From Coprinus comatus (taxonomy: Eukaryota > Basidiomycota > Agaricomycetes > Agaricales > Agaricaceae), in NCBI GenBank assembly GCA_034638255.1, contig JAWPGT010000052.1:62001-126000 (forward strand): a stretch of 64,000 nt of DNA, read 5' to 3'. A program made the position numbers and the translations under genes. Below, piece by piece: positions 1-12,502 of this stretch (positions are counted from its first letter, which is position 1; the number at the start of each line of letters is the position of its first letter). The notes under the pieces were generated by a model. That model saw only the letters and a list, made by a program, of their open reading frames with translations. It ran no database searches and was not told the DNA's origin.

Positions 1-305
1 TTCTTTTCTCTGTCCTGAAGTCCATCTTTCTTTTACTTTCGGACTTCAGGTATGCCTTTAATTATGTCTCATGTTCGTATATTCACTCCATCTTTCTTTT
101 ACTTTCGGACTTCAGTCCTGTCGTACACATCTAGAATACTCTGCGTATTTAACTCAAGTTTATTATTCTCATAATCTATTCTATTATCGTTACGCTTTTG
201 TAGTTACATCTAATCATAAAAGATACAATTAGCTCCAGCGCGTGAATACCCAATTAACATCACATTTTAGTCGCCCGAGAAATTGCATATTCGTGATGCC
301 GAGTC
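1..305. other. Intergenic left edge, no gene seen
   Basis: No open frame with coding character is visible on either strand. The only structure is a short direct repeat, listed separately. The stretch ends where similarity to dispersed repeat R begins. Confidence 0.6.
21..115. repeat. Spaced direct repeat, two identical 29-base units
   Basis: The 29-base unit starting TCCATCTTTCTTTTACTTTC occurs at 21-49 and again, identical, at 87-115, a 66-base offset. It has no obvious coding or transposon context. It looks like a small local duplication. Confidence 0.9.
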
Positions 306-617
306 TTGAAGTGGTCATTGGTGCTGGAGCAATACCCTCGGTCGGTTACAAGCTTACCTGTTTTAGTCCCAGCTGACACTTATGCACAGAAACAATCCAC
401 CAATGACAACTGCTTGTACCGGTTTAATCAACATTCAATGAGTCATTTATTATATCTTATCATTAGCTGACGATTCGTTTTAGATCTCTAAGTATGTAGT
501 CTAGTAGTACCCATCGTTTACAATCATTTGTGCTCACGGTAGCCTTTTTCCATTGTGTTTTTTAATGCACCCGAGCGGATGAATAGGGGTAGCGCTCGTG
601 TGGTTCAAACAATGTAT
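306..617 (+). repeat. Dispersed repeat R, copy A (partial, right half)
   Basis: This stretch matches the right half of two longer copies at 38337-39175 (inverted) and 61376-62213 (same orientation). Shared landmarks are GAAGTGGTCATTGGTGCTGG near the left limit, CAATGAGTCATTTATT, and the right-end block GCACCCGAGCGGATGA followed by CAAACAATGTAT. The left half is missing, so this is a truncated copy. Its right end lies about 45 bases from the stop codon of the O-methyltransferase gene. The element class is not recognised; a solo LTR or non-autonomous element is possible. Confidence 0.85.
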
Positions 618-660
618 ATTATTCAAATAAATCAAGTACTTCACTGTTTACAAACGAGCA

Positions 661-2597
661 TCAACTTAGGAGTCCAAATTCAACCATACCCATCTCTCCA
701 AGATCCCAGTATTTAACAAACTCCAATCCCGCTGACTTGCCTAGTCTAATATGATCCTCCAATGTCCTCAACTGTGTGTTGCAAAGGACCATCATGATCA
801 AGTCGAGGTTGTATTGTCGTATCTTTCCCATTCCAAAATTAGGGAGAAGGGGATCTGGAGCCTGGTTGAATTGTGATTGACCCTCGGGAACACGGTTCGC
901 CCTTTGGAGAATGTGCTCGTCTAGAAACAAGTGTTCTTAATCTTACGGTTGATCAATTGCGACTACAAAGTGTCCGAACTCACGAATAAAGACACGACTA
1001 CTCGGCCCCATAGCTTTCCTAATGTTAGTGAGAATAGCAATGGACTCTTTGTCGGGCCAGTTGTGACTAAAAATAAGACCTTCAGATATTCTCATAGCTG
1101 CCTGAAAGATGGATTAGACTCACAGAACATGCTTGATCTGAAGATTAAAATAAAATAAATTAGCATTTGCATTTTCTTGTACGTTGAAAAATATCTCACA
1201 TAGTAGATATCACAACCTGAAATAGGTTGATCTTTGAGAAAATCAAATCCTTTGAATTCGACTCTATTTTCCTTCAAAGCATCTGGACATTCTTGAGGCC
1301 ATACTTCCTTCTCCGCCTGTTCAATACGTTCTGGACGGTCTTGTACCTTGAACTTAAGGTTGGAATGGTATTTTGCAAGTTCAATCATCATATGGCCGAC
1401 ACCTCCTCCAACATCATTTACCGTTGTTCCTTCAGGTAATTTATCCCAAGGGAATACTAATATCATTATGAACCCGTGAGGCTTGAATACTTGAGTTATG
1501 ATAACAATACTTACGTTGTACAAGACCAGTAGCCTCACAAGTCTCGTTAAATCCCATCATGCCTCGTCCAAATCGAGCACCTTGTATAGCACCTATCGGG
1601 CCTCCTTTCTATCATGTTCTCAGTTCTCAGTTTTATTAAATTATAGAAGTATGTAGATTCCGGCTTACCCCACTATACCATGCAAAACATGGTTCATCAA
1701 AGCCTGTCAGTTTATTAAATGGAGCATGATTAGCAGCAGTGGATGGACCCCATTCTGGATCCAACAGCGTTTCGGAGAGAAGTCCTGTAGCTTTGTAATT
1801 CTCGTCCGTGCTATGTGGAGAACACGGCAAGTTAAGTTCTTGTTGCTATAGAATACTCGGAACATATGGAGTGAATACTTACAGGTGAAGACCATGACTA
1901 GTGAGAGGATTTGAAGCACGTAGATTGATACTCAATCTGTTATTCGCAAACACGTCTGGCTGGACTAGGGTATGAAAAAAGGAAAAAGAAAAGATATCAA
2001 TGGGTATTAATAAACTTCCTACCACTTTTTGGTAAATTTAACTTACCTTCACGGAAGATATGATGAGTACACAGTAAACGGAGAACCCTTGCTAACTTTG
2101 TAGGCTCAATACCGGTCCGCCTTCCAATTTCCTCGACTGCCATGCCATTCTGATCCATACCAATTACATCGGGTACGTTGGCGCTCAGAACTGTTCCAAG
2201 ACATGCGGATAGGTATATCTGGCTCTTTCGGTTAGTGTGATAAATGATAAGCAAGAGAAAAAGCGCATACATGCATGAATTTCTGTACACATTGTTTTTT
2301 TTAAGAATAAATCACAAGTTAGTACATACAAAGAAACGCAGCTCAAGTGCTCACATTTGTCAAATTATGATTCGGACGTGTAAGCATTGCACACAGTTGT
2401 GCACAAGCTCCTTCGAGTGACTGTGTTGCAGTCATGAGCTCTAAGGATGAGATTTCCTTGTCAAATGGATGGGGTTCTACATCGTTAAGGGATGGAATGT
2501 ATGGTTTTGAGGTATTCTGGAACGAAGTCTCGATAACCTTTGCAGAATTTGTGATTATTGCAAGAAGAGTAGAGATGTCGTTCGATATAGTTGTCAT
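661..2597 (-). CDS. SAM-dependent O-methyltransferase (fungal COMT-like), intact
   Basis: Predicted to transfer a methyl group from S-adenosylmethionine to a hydroxyl of a small molecule; the substrate cannot be told from sequence. The start at 2597 opens an N-terminal helical dimerisation region (MTTISNDISTLLAI...). A winged-helix segment follows with NGMAVEEIGRRTGIEPTKLA and HHIFREGK. The Rossmann core has the glycine-rich SAM motif DVGGGVGHMM near 1400. The expected catalytic-base context HNWPDKES is formed by splicing near 1080. The C-terminus runs through GMGKIRQYNLDLIMMV to a stop at 661. About eight exons with GT-AG introns give one uninterrupted frame of roughly 450 residues. A decayed inverted copy lies at 32951-34856. 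No tailoring cluster is visible around it. Confidence 0.88.
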
Positions 2598-5500
2598 AGT
2601 GCTTTTGTTAGGCTCTCATGGCAGACCGGGCCTATTTGTACGAAGTATCTATGTAGGTGTGAGAACAAATGTGATCAACTTCATCGGAATCTACTAGCAT
2701 CTATCTGTGTCTGATGGGATATGAGGGAAATAAACTTCAAAAAAGCCGGGAACTTGACAGATCGAAGTTCTCTAACTCCATTAACTCAATTCTTATTTGT
2801 GTAATATACTGCCCATGGGGTTTACCAACATAATCATGATGCATGAGATATCTATTCTGGGTTCATTATATACATAGACGGTCGTGCAAAGTGCTTCCAA
2901 TCGGCTAGGAACATGTTGGTGGATTGACAGTTGTCATGATTCATTCAAGTTGGTAAGCGTAGGGTCATGTGGTGAATATTAATAATTCTCTATGATATAT
3001 CACAACTGGATCTGTTTCTCGCTCAGAGTTTCATTTCGTTGTGTCCGGTGAGTTGTGCACACTGCAGACACAGTGGTTATATTCAATGGTACATGAATGA
3101 TGATGGTATGGTACTGGTGTTTTCCGGTAGGGATGTTGATCAAGGAGGCTAGTTAAGTTTCCGAACTCCTGCTAATGTATATTTCTATTCCTCAGCATGT
3201 GTACAGGTTTCGAGACACGAGATTTACGTTACCAGACTCAGACATAACGTTACCAGACTTAGACATATGAAGGTATGAGCAAGAAGAAACATCACGAAAA
3301 TTTGGCCTTTTGACCGGTGATTCCCCATATGAACTCATGCATACTCCAGCCCTGCCTACGGAACCTTTGGAGAGTCTAGTGAATCTAGTCTGCTCGATCC
3401 TGATGATCGCACGTTCTCCGTTTATACTCCGTTAACGAACCGAGTCAAAAAGCATTTCAAACGCCGTTATTAACCCACTGGTAGTCAGAAATCCCCAATC
3501 GTATCCTGCATTAACCACGTACCTTCTCTGATTACAAGTGGTCTCGATTAGCCAGAGCAGCCGTTTCCGTAGAAAAAAAAACTCGGACTTGGCCTTGACG
3601 GCAAACTCAACGAGCTCTCCGAATCGGAGGAAAAGTTAACCGGCTTCTCCCCGGTAGAATAATCTAGAATTATAGAATGAAGACTTCATTCAACAAAAGG
3701 AAAGCACTTACTTCTCACAAAAAAACTCACCACATACTTGAAAAACAAAAATATGAACGTGGAAATATTTATGGGACTCAATGACGTAGAGGATAATATT
3801 TCCTCTTCACGAACTACTTGGGGTTAGTAAATAAGCACCGATTGCTCGGTTTAGTCCTGACTTGGTCCTGACTATGTAATAAACAGTTAGTCAAGTTTTT
3901 TTTTTTCATAATTGCAGGATTTGACTCCAATTCACAAACCAACTAACCTGAACTGAATGGGTGAACGCCAGAAAATAGCAATTTATGGATTAATAAGGAA
4001 CAACCTAATTCACCATTGATCATTCTATTGTGTTCGAAAGCATCGACCCTGAATATTGAATCTTAGACTTCGAGGAGTTCAGGTTCGAATTGTGATTTGT
4101 GATACGTACCAATCATCACATAAAGGGATCAAGGGTTAGATCGGGGTGGAAGTTTGGGTACTCGGAGACTGCTCGGAGGAATAAAAAGCGAAATCCTTAG
4201 ATATACATGAAGGGGAGGTTCGATCGGATGTTATGATACTTATGGTTGGATGAAGATCTCAAACTCGGTGTTCCCTACCTGGAATCTAGATTGCCCAATA
4301 TGATGTTATTCTGATAAAAAGCAGTGTTTGGTGTTCAGGTTCGACGGAGACGTTGGGCTTTCCTGCTTCCCCTAAACGTAGACTGCTGCGAATCGCCTGA
4401 AGGAGAAAGTACCGCTGAACACGTGCATATACGTGTTGGGGAAGTAAACTCGCAGGTCCTGTATTACGGAACAAAGACGGTCTGAATCATGATGCATCTT
4501 TATCAGATAAAAGCGAGTGTGATGTCATCGTACACGGATAGCAGAAAATATACTTATCTTTGTTCAAGCCTATCGCTACCAACACTGAGACGAGAGTGTA
4601 CGCCGTATAACATAATATCAGCAGCAGCAGTGAAGCTAGGTTGGGTGAGAGCGCAAATATCAAGTTTGGGCCTCCGACCTGTGTAAAACTGAGAGATGAT
4701 TGAGAGTCGATGGTGGGACCAGCTGTGGCGTTGCATTGGCTCTCAAGTTGCTCATTCACAGATTCCACAGGCATATATGCGTGGTCAAGAGTGTGGAGTG
4801 CGGGATAAACAGAACGTTAAGCTTGGAGTGCTACAAGAGACATATCATTTCATTTCGCATCGTCGCGGCCATGGACTTCGAAGGGAAGGAGAGAAGGAGA
4901 GACCGTGATGGTGACTATCGGTGTGACAAAGACATAATTCTATGATAGTCGCTACGCTTGGTCGTAGACTATTAATATAACTCCTAGTGACGCGCTGGCA
5001 CACGACATCTGGAGTATATCACGACTCGGAGGGGCGCCCAAATTCTAGGTATCCAAAAAAATTCAATAAATCAAAAATGGACAATGGACGTTTAGACAGC
5101 GCAACCCACTTGAACAAATTCTCCGAGTTCTCGGACGGGGACTTAGTACAACTGAGAAACACCCATCCATAGACCCCGACCTAGACAGCTTAACAGATGG
5201 TATTCAAATTCATAACCACACATATAAGTACTATTTTTCTAGTCCCATGAACAAACAAATGAACAGAAATTAAGAATATAACGGAACACACCACACGTGG
5301 GTCTACCCTACTCTTGTACAACCAAAACTTAAAAGTGATCAGCCTGTCAACAAAACCAACAAACAAGCAAAGTCAATTCAAAAAAGTTTGATCGGTCTAC
5401 AGTGTATGTATGCAGTGTATGCAGGTCCTTCTAACCTCCTTCTATCCTCGCTCGGACTCGAAGCCCACATCGGAATGACAAATAGTATCGACAATCAATA

Positions 5501-6500
5501 AAAAATTTAAAGAACAAAATTACAATCAAGTTGATGGTGTCCGTGGCTTTTGACGGGTTATCCCCTGTTATCCCGACACTCCGGCTCGCTTCAGCCATCT
5601 GTTGATACTTTTTTTACCAATTTAGGAAGACATTGAAATGAAAATGACCCAAAGTGGATATCGGAGTCTCATCCTTTCTTGGCTTCGGTTAATTTTATAC
5701 CTCGGACCTCAATTAACTTCTCTCGACTATTAAACGGACTGTACTTATTCAAACTACCGACAGGATTTTGAATCGGGAGGGATCTTCATAGTTTTATACT
5801 ACAAACCTGAACACCACTTGTGGACAGTGGGCGTGGCGAGATCGGAGAGAAAGTTATGGGTGCGAGGTTGACGGTGGCGTTTCCAAATATTGCACAAAAC
5901 ATTGTTCACCGCCTTCACCCCAACAAACAAAAGGAAAAACGAAAACGAGCCTAACATGTAGGTTGTTACAGAAATTGACCCCCGGGATTCATTTCCACTT
6001 TTCCTTTATGTTTCGTCTTTGTGATTTGAGAAACAAACGAAAAGGGATTAATTAAGATTTCGATTCCTATCATCTTATGGTTACCGGATAACTCGGACTT
6101 TAAAAAAAAAAAAAAAAGAAACCTCCTCAGGAGATTCTGCCGAGGTCGACAATTATCGTTACCACCTTTTGAAGTTCCCTTTTTCACGGCAATGTCAATT
6201 GATCACCGTCTTCAGGGTTCAGTGTGTCAGTGGTTTAGGTTTCTTTATACCTCGGTTCAACTTTCAAGGTTACCATTGAACCACTGAACGAGTGAACCAA
6301 AAAATCTTGAATCGGGTCTATGGAATTCTAGGTAATAAAGTCTGTTATCTCTAGCAAATTCTATTGTTTGCTATACTTAGTATTGTATGATAGCTCCATA
6401 GGCCTCGTTTTATTTCCATAATTAAGTATTCCCTCTCCTTTTAGATTTAATATTCCAAAAAAAGTTTGAAGTCGGTTACGGACCTCTATTGTGTTCCATG
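2598..6500. other. Long intergenic stretch, no supported gene
   Basis: About 3.9 kb in which every open frame is short (under 100 codons) and shows no recognisable domain, splice pattern or biased composition. Short A runs occur near 3575 and 6102. Recurrent CTCGGA/TCCGAG words (for example 5130-5145) and many short inverted copies give it the look of decayed transposon DNA. I assign nothing specific. Confidence 0.5.
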
Positions 6501-6530
6501 GAATCCATCCGATTAATCAGAATAAATCAA
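6501..6530 (+). repeat. Candidate left terminal inverted repeat of the KDZ transposon
   Basis: The block around CATCCGATTAAT (6506-6517) has a reverse-complement counterpart, ATTAATCGGATG, at 19064-19075, downstream of the KDZ transposase. Roughly 17 of 25 bases match around this 12-base perfect core. The two blocks sit about 80 bases outside the stop of the AT-hook gene and about 170 bases outside the stop of the transposase, which is where termini would be expected. The DNA is AT-rich, so chance similarity is possible. No target duplication was identified. Confidence 0.35.
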
Positions 6531-6609
6531 TGTCATTAATAAAGAGAAAAATCATATATTAAGTATATAAAAAGCGGTAATATAAGAAATGGCTTTCCGA
6601 AGTTGTGAA

Positions 6610-8691
6610 CTACTTTTTCGATGGTCGGGCCCGAAGTTTCCGTTGAGATACTGATGACACTGTTGGTGCAGGTGTGAGGGCAGGGGTTGGTTGTGCATTT
6701 TGGCTCTTTTTTGGTCTTCCACGTTTCCGCTTTCCCAGCACTGGTGCTTCAGCTTCGTTATCTATCACAAGATTGGTCGTGGGAGTGTCGAGTATCATGT
6801 TCACATCATCTGCAATTGGTCTGTGATTTGACTGATCTTTGGATGTCCCTAGTATGTGATTGGTCCCACCATCAGCACTCGCATTAGAGGTGGTAGATGG
6901 TGAAATAAGAGTCGTTTGGGGTGATACATCGGGTGTAGCAGGTGGCAGTGCGTTCCCTGATTCTTCATATTCAGAGCTGGAAGAGCATGGCTGGGTTGGT
7001 ACAACGGGAACTTCGATAGATGTTGGCAATGGTGTAGATGATTGGTTAACGGTTTGCTGTAATAAGAAGCTATTAGTTGATAGCATGGCAGGATAAAATG
7101 GATACTTACCATTTCTACTTCTGATCTACTGCTGTGGAATACAAAACAGTTCGGTATGTTAGCGATCTTCAAAGCCACTTCACGCATTTCATCAAATGTC
7201 CACTTCTCCAAATCGAAGGAAGTCAGGGTTTCGAAACCTTCACATTTTAATAGTAAGCAATCACGACCCTCAGCCGTATTGAGTTCACCCCACGGCATAT
7301 TGTCTTCTGTACGTTCCTGATATTCATTTGTACTTAATACTAGAATAGATATGATTAGATCGACACCATCACGAATCTCGTAAAATAGAACGTACCCCAA
7401 GCAGCAACCAAGTACTTTGAAAAATAATTGCGGAGTTCTTTCGCAGTTGTTTCTTCAAAGTCAAGTTCAGGAAAAGTGAGGGATAGAAGGGGGAGGTTCT
7501 CTGAATTGAACGTGATGAGATGATTTTCTAACTACTAGAATAATTAAAAGTCATACCTGGGATATAATTTCTGGACAAGTCATGATTCAGAGACAGCATG
7601 TGCTCCGAATACGAGCTAAGGAACATGTTCTTTGCCTCATCAGCAGGTTCAATTCCATGATTACTTATAAGAGCGCTGAGCCACCCAGATGTCAGTTTAA
7701 CACCTGACAATACAATAAATGAAAAAAAAAAAAACTTACCAATCAGTTTGTAAATTGTTGTCTCTCTTTCGATACGTGACAGACAAAAAACAGACAGCAT
7801 CGCCATATTGTCCAGCTTCCCACCCAAGTCTCTTCCTGACTGTCTTGAGGAACTGGTCAATCATTGTTGGTTGTAATCTGTGTTTGTGTGAGATAATTGA
7901 CAAAAGGAAAAGAAAAAAAGAAGATGGACATACTCAAAAGCCTTTTCACGGGTTAATGGAGCCTTCCGTCGTATATTTTCCTCTTCAGCAAGGGACATGT
8001 ACTTCTTAATCTCATCTGTGGTTGCATTGTTTAGAATATCGGTTTTCGCTTTGTTGTAATGGATAATGGGATTGGTGTTGTTCTTGCTCTTCCTGAGCTC
8101 AAAAAGGGCTTGTTGAATTTCTTCTTCCTTTTCTTCTATAAACATCGTTCCCCAACTAACAGCACGTGTCGAAGCTCCACTTGGTTTCCCCCTCCGTTTG
8201 AGTGTACTTGGTATGCTGGCAGTCTTGCATTCCAACGGTGTGTAGTTATTGCGCATATATCGAGCAATATTCTAGAAAAAGGAGAAAAAATAAATTTTAC
8301 AAAAGAGTATTTGAATTTGAATTTGCGAACGTCAAACATACCTCTAGGACATGCTTATCAGGGATTGCACCATAACGTCTTATAAACCGGGGTATAAAAT
8401 GTTTCCGGACCCATCCTATTTGTGAACCAGATTTGTTGGAGGGGGCATCCAATGATATCAATCGCATTGCGATGTATTCATTTTTACTTTCGTCAAGAAA
8501 GATCTAATAACTGTTAGTATATTTCAACAAAAAAAAAAAGATGAGTGGCGTACCTTCACCGCAGCTGTCAAGTTCTCGGTTGGATGAAGACCCATTATTG
8601 GGAAGTTCTTTGGTAGAGGATCAGAGAGGATATCATGGATGACCTCTTCCGTAGGCATTGTGATAGTGCCAAAGTCGTTGTATGCACTCAT
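6610..8691 (-). CDS. Unrecognised protein with C-terminal AT-hook, probable KDZ-element cargo
   Basis: A multi-exon gene read from ATG at 8691 (MSAYNDFGTITMPTEEVIHD) through exons ending EENIRRKAPLTREKAFEY and KWTFDEMREVALKIANIPNC to a stop at 6610. No catalytic domain is recognised. The C-terminal 150 residues are Ser/Thr/Pro-rich and end in KRKRGRPKK, a typical AT-hook that binds the minor groove of AT-rich DNA, followed by a basic tail. Introns are short with GT-AG borders (for example 7700-7738 and 8270-8340). It is divergent from the gene at 9233 and lies inside the candidate KDZ termini. A role in transposon DNA binding or chromatin is an inference. It could also be an unrelated host gene beside the element. 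Confidence 0.6.
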
Positions 8692-9232
8692 GATGGGTGA
8701 AGAAAGGAAGGAGACTTGGTGGGGGGATGGTAGTAGGTAGATGTCGTCAAAGAAAGAGAGTTCTAGAGTTTGGGATTAGTTTGGCGCCTGGGCTGCTAGG
8801 AGTTGGTGGAATAGAAACATATTCTGAAAATACGTTACCAATAACCACAGCAGTGGTACAACTACACTTAGAATAGATCAAAATGAATAACACATTGAAC
8901 GTACCAAGCTAACCACTTAGGAGGCTTGTGCTATATTCTTTGTACAGGGAACAACTTGAGACCAGCGGAATCAGCGGTACTCCGGAGCTTGAAAGGTATA
9001 CAAAGGGGTATACAATAGGGTCTCAACCCTATGTCATAAATCAATAAATTAGTTTTTCACCACTATTTTTAGTACAGCCATGCCATACACTGGTTTTTTT
9101 GTGGCTTTGAAGGTCATATGGTTGTTCGGTTCAGAACAGATGAAACAAGAGTTGAATTGGATTGAATTCACGGAGCGGCAATGTTCGAGTTCTTAACTTG
9201 ACAGGATCCATTGAAAGGAAAAGCGACTATAA
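8692..9232. other. Divergent promoter region between two putative transposon genes
   Basis: This 540-base gap separates the starts of the minus-strand AT-hook gene and the plus-strand gene at 9233. No gene or clear operator is seen. The arrangement would allow a shared bidirectional promoter. Confidence 0.4.
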
Positions 9233-10158
9233 ATGAATACTGCATTTATTAATAGTTTGGTCACTGATACAAAAGGCTGGAAGACTTACACAAAAAGTAT
9301 CGTATTATCCTTGCCATTTTCCCTAATGCCGACCTCAATGCCATCAATGGTAGTCACCGTGAATGACTTTGGTAGTTCCGGCTTCAATGCTACTACAATC
9401 AAGATTTATTCATTCCAAAACGTGAGTTTGCTACTGACCTGGATTCTCAGTGCCATCTGATTATATTTGGGATACAGGCCGATACTGTACCTCAAGAGCT
9501 CATCATCAAGCTTGACAATGGTCGATTGTCGTTCCTCAAGAATCAAGACTTTGTTGAAGCAACAACATTCCCTAAATCTCGATATCAGATCTTTGATGTT
9601 GACTTGCGAAAATTTGTTGATATTTTTACGTTCTCATCTTTGGACATTGAACCAACCAACCTTCCTTGGTTGTTGATTCGGAAGGATTCACTTGCTGAAT
9701 GGGAATGTCAAGATATTGGTGTATATGCTAATGATTTGATCAAGGACACTGGTCGTCCTGCTCTGCCATTGGTCATGTTTACCAAACCACCAACATCTGC
9801 TCAGGATACTCCCATATTCAAAGTCCAACTTCAACAAGATTCATCCTTTTCCCAACCACTCTCTCCTTCCCCTGTGCCTATCCCACAGCCACCAGCCAGG
9901 TTCCAACTCCGGGAATTGTCACCTACTCCTGAACCATCGGAACTATTGGCGGAACTATTGGAATCATCACCTACTCCCCAACCATCACACATTGTACACA
10001 CAGACCACACAAGGAATACCTCAACTGCACGGACTCGAGTTAGGAAACGCAAACGCAGTAATGTAATTGATTTAACTATTGAGGATTCTGATTCTGATGA
10101 TCTATGGGGAGCAGTAGTAGTACCAATAAAGAAACGACACTATATTGACCTTACTTAG
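9233..10158 (+). CDS. Unrecognised 289-residue protein with SUMO-interaction-like motif
   Basis: Two exons, 9233-9421 and 9478-10158, join in frame across a GTGAGT...CAG intron (FQN|ADTVPQ). The first 160 residues form a folded-looking segment (DNGRLSFLKNQDFVEATTFP) without a domain I recognise. A Pro/Ser-rich linker and a basic stretch TRVRKRKRSN follow. Then comes NVIDLTIEDSDSDD, a hydrophobic V-I-D-L-T core with an acidic flank, the standard form of a SUMO-interacting motif. The end repeats the theme (HYIDLT at the stop). It lies just upstream of the KDZ transposase on the same strand, so it may be a second transposon-encoded protein. Function is not assigned beyond the motif. Confidence 0.65.
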
Positions 10159-10785
10159 TATCTTAGAGTATACTTCCTCACTTATCTCTTCTTCACTTAT
10201 CTCTTTCTTTCATCTCTTCTTCCTTATTTTCGTCTCTTCAAATCTCATGTTTTGGGAATATTAGATAATATTTAATCTGGAAAAATTGCTACCTATTTAA
10301 AAGATCCGAAGGAACTAAAGTATTGGGGCTTACCTTAGTTCCGCCAAGCTCTGGGGTTTCTGAATTGCTTGAGGCCATTATGAGATTGTTACGGTTTATG
10401 AGATTGTTACAGATTATGAGAGATCACAATGTCAATGCCACGTCATTCAGATGAGTTCTCACTGTCCGTTCATTTGGTTGTGTTTGGCAAAGCCATCGTA
10501 CTGCTGGCAGCTGTTTGGCCAGGGGTTGAAACATTGATGTTTGGTTGTACTATAGGTAACATAGAATATTACTGAATATACAACTCCGATAGGGTCATGA
10601 CCCATGTAACTCAATCCCAAGGACGGTGATATACAAGATACGGAGGGTAGCACTAAGTTCTAACGTCATAATTCAGACAGTCTCTGATTGATACTAGACT
10701 ATCGATTCCGTACTGTTACAAGCACTGGGCTAGCAATCTGGTATGTCCATGTTGTTCTGACTTCAACTTCTACCATTGACGATTC
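10159..10785. other. Spacer with small tandem repeat upstream of KDZ gene
   Basis: Pyrimidine-rich DNA follows the upstream stop. At 10380-10420 an 18-base unit (ATGAGATTGTTACGGTTT, then a two-mismatch copy) is repeated. No gene is supported. The KDZ transposase promoter presumably lies here. Confidence 0.45.
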
Positions 10786-12052
10786 ATGTTACCCTCTACT
10801 AGCAAGCAATCCTCTACTGGCAAGCGAAAACGCTCAGAAGTGCACCAACTCACCACCACAACAGCTGAAGTTGGTCAACTCAGTTTTCGGTATACTTCCA
10901 AAAAACGCGTTCGAACTTCAACTGCACATTTTGTGCATTCTCCACGCAAAAAACCATCACGGCTACCACAATCACCACTGCCATCTCTCCCAGTCACTAC
11001 ACCACAAGAACTCCCCACTGCTTCTGATTCTCAGACCAATGACACAACAAACAACAAGTCTGATTGTCACTACCAGGTAAGTCAAATTTCATCTTGTTAC
11101 TTGTAGTAATACTAAGCAACCAAACTCCAGGGATCATCAGCTAAACTCAAGCCCTTTCTTGACCACATACAAGAAATTCAAAATTGTATATTTCGCCTCG
11201 AATACAACAACAACGTGAACAAGCCTTGTTCACAATGTACAAAAGGGCTCCCATCCTTGTATCGGTGCATTGAATGTCACACAAGCCAAGTCGTTTGTCA
11301 AAACTGCATTGTCGATAACCATACCTTAAGTCCTTTTCACCATGTTCAAATATGGGCTGATTCCCACTTCAAGAAAACTTCCCTCGACTCTCTAGGCCTT
11401 CGCATATACCTTGGCCATAATGGCACACGTTGTCCCATTGCAAGTATACCAAAATCACTGGTTTTTGTTCATTCAAATGGAATACACAAGCGACGAGTCC
11501 ATTTTTGTCGGTGCTCAGATACTGCCCACTTTATACAAGTTCTACAGGAACGGTGGTTCCCTGCATCTATCAAAGACCCAGCTACAGTATTTACGTTTGA
11601 TTTGTTGAAGAACTTTCATACCCATTCCAAATGTTCCAAAATATCAGCATACGACTACTTTCATGGCCTACAGCAACTTACCGATGGCGCTCTTCCAGGT
11701 AGTGTTGACGTAAGTAATGCTTCAACTTATTCAAGTCCAAGAGTATTCTAATTATGTATATACTAGGATCGGTACCGGGAGTTGTTGATAGTAATGCGTG
11801 TTTGGAGATATCTTGTACGCAGGAGACAATCTGGACAAGAACACCAAATGAGCGCTCTCATTCCATCCCGACGGCCAGGTTTCCTTACCATCCACTGTCC
11901 AGCATGTCCTGAGGTAGGGTTCAATGTTGATAAAGATGAGATGTGGAATGCACCTGAGAATGAAAGGTAAGTGTCTGAGTCTTAATCTTTGTTATATAGC
12001 TAATGAACATTCTTTATAGACACAAACATACACTTTTTCTATCGCTGGATGG

Positions 12053-12400
12053 TGTCAGGAATGCTCTAGACAGTCCCCAAGGTCAGTATTTATTGTTGGT
12101 TGAGGTTAGAAGAGTTGTGGTTGGATATTCTCTTTGGAGTTCTGGACTTGTAGATTGTTTCCGCTTTCTGTGACATCACAATGTCACGTCACACGTTACT
12201 GAAGCGTCCTGCAGACACATGAAGACTCTCTAGTCTAATACAAGTGTCTGCAGGTGAGTAGTTAAGAAGTTATTGTATCTTTCTAGTCTAATACAAGTGT
12301 CTGCAGTGTTTGTGTTTTATCTCAGTCATTTCTGATCGGTTTCCTTCCATTCCTTCGTCATCGTGCTCGTCTCGTCGTCCTCTACGATCCTGCGCTTACA
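12053..12400 (+). repeat. 5' LTR of copia element
   Basis: Begins TGTCAGGAATGCTC and ends GCGCTTACA, with TG/CA termini. It contains a duplicated internal block, AGTCTAATACAAGTGTCTGC, seen twice about 55 bases apart. Identical by eye to the 3' LTR. Confidence 0.96.
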
Positions 12401-12412
12401 GGTTATGGGCCC
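12401..12412 (+). promoter_or_regulatory. Primer-binding site, initiator tRNA-Met anticodon arm type
   Basis: GGTTATGGGCCC directly abuts the 5' LTR. Its complement, GGGCCCATAACC, resembles the anticodon stem-loop of initiator tRNA-Met (CAT anticodon), the half-tRNA priming mode known for Drosophila copia. The same 12 bases follow the LTR end of the second copia fragment at 54198-54209. Confidence 0.75.
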
Positions 12413-12502
12413 CGTGCTTTAGGACTTCAAGAAACACGTTATTTATTCACATATTCCACTCTCTACTGCTCAACACTCTTTCTACTATTTTACAACGACT
12501 TT

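Noticed and set aside
4487..4774. 95-codon minus-strand frame with a hydrophobic stretch
   Set aside because: Overlaps several equal-length frames on the other strand, and has no splice partners, domain or composition bias.
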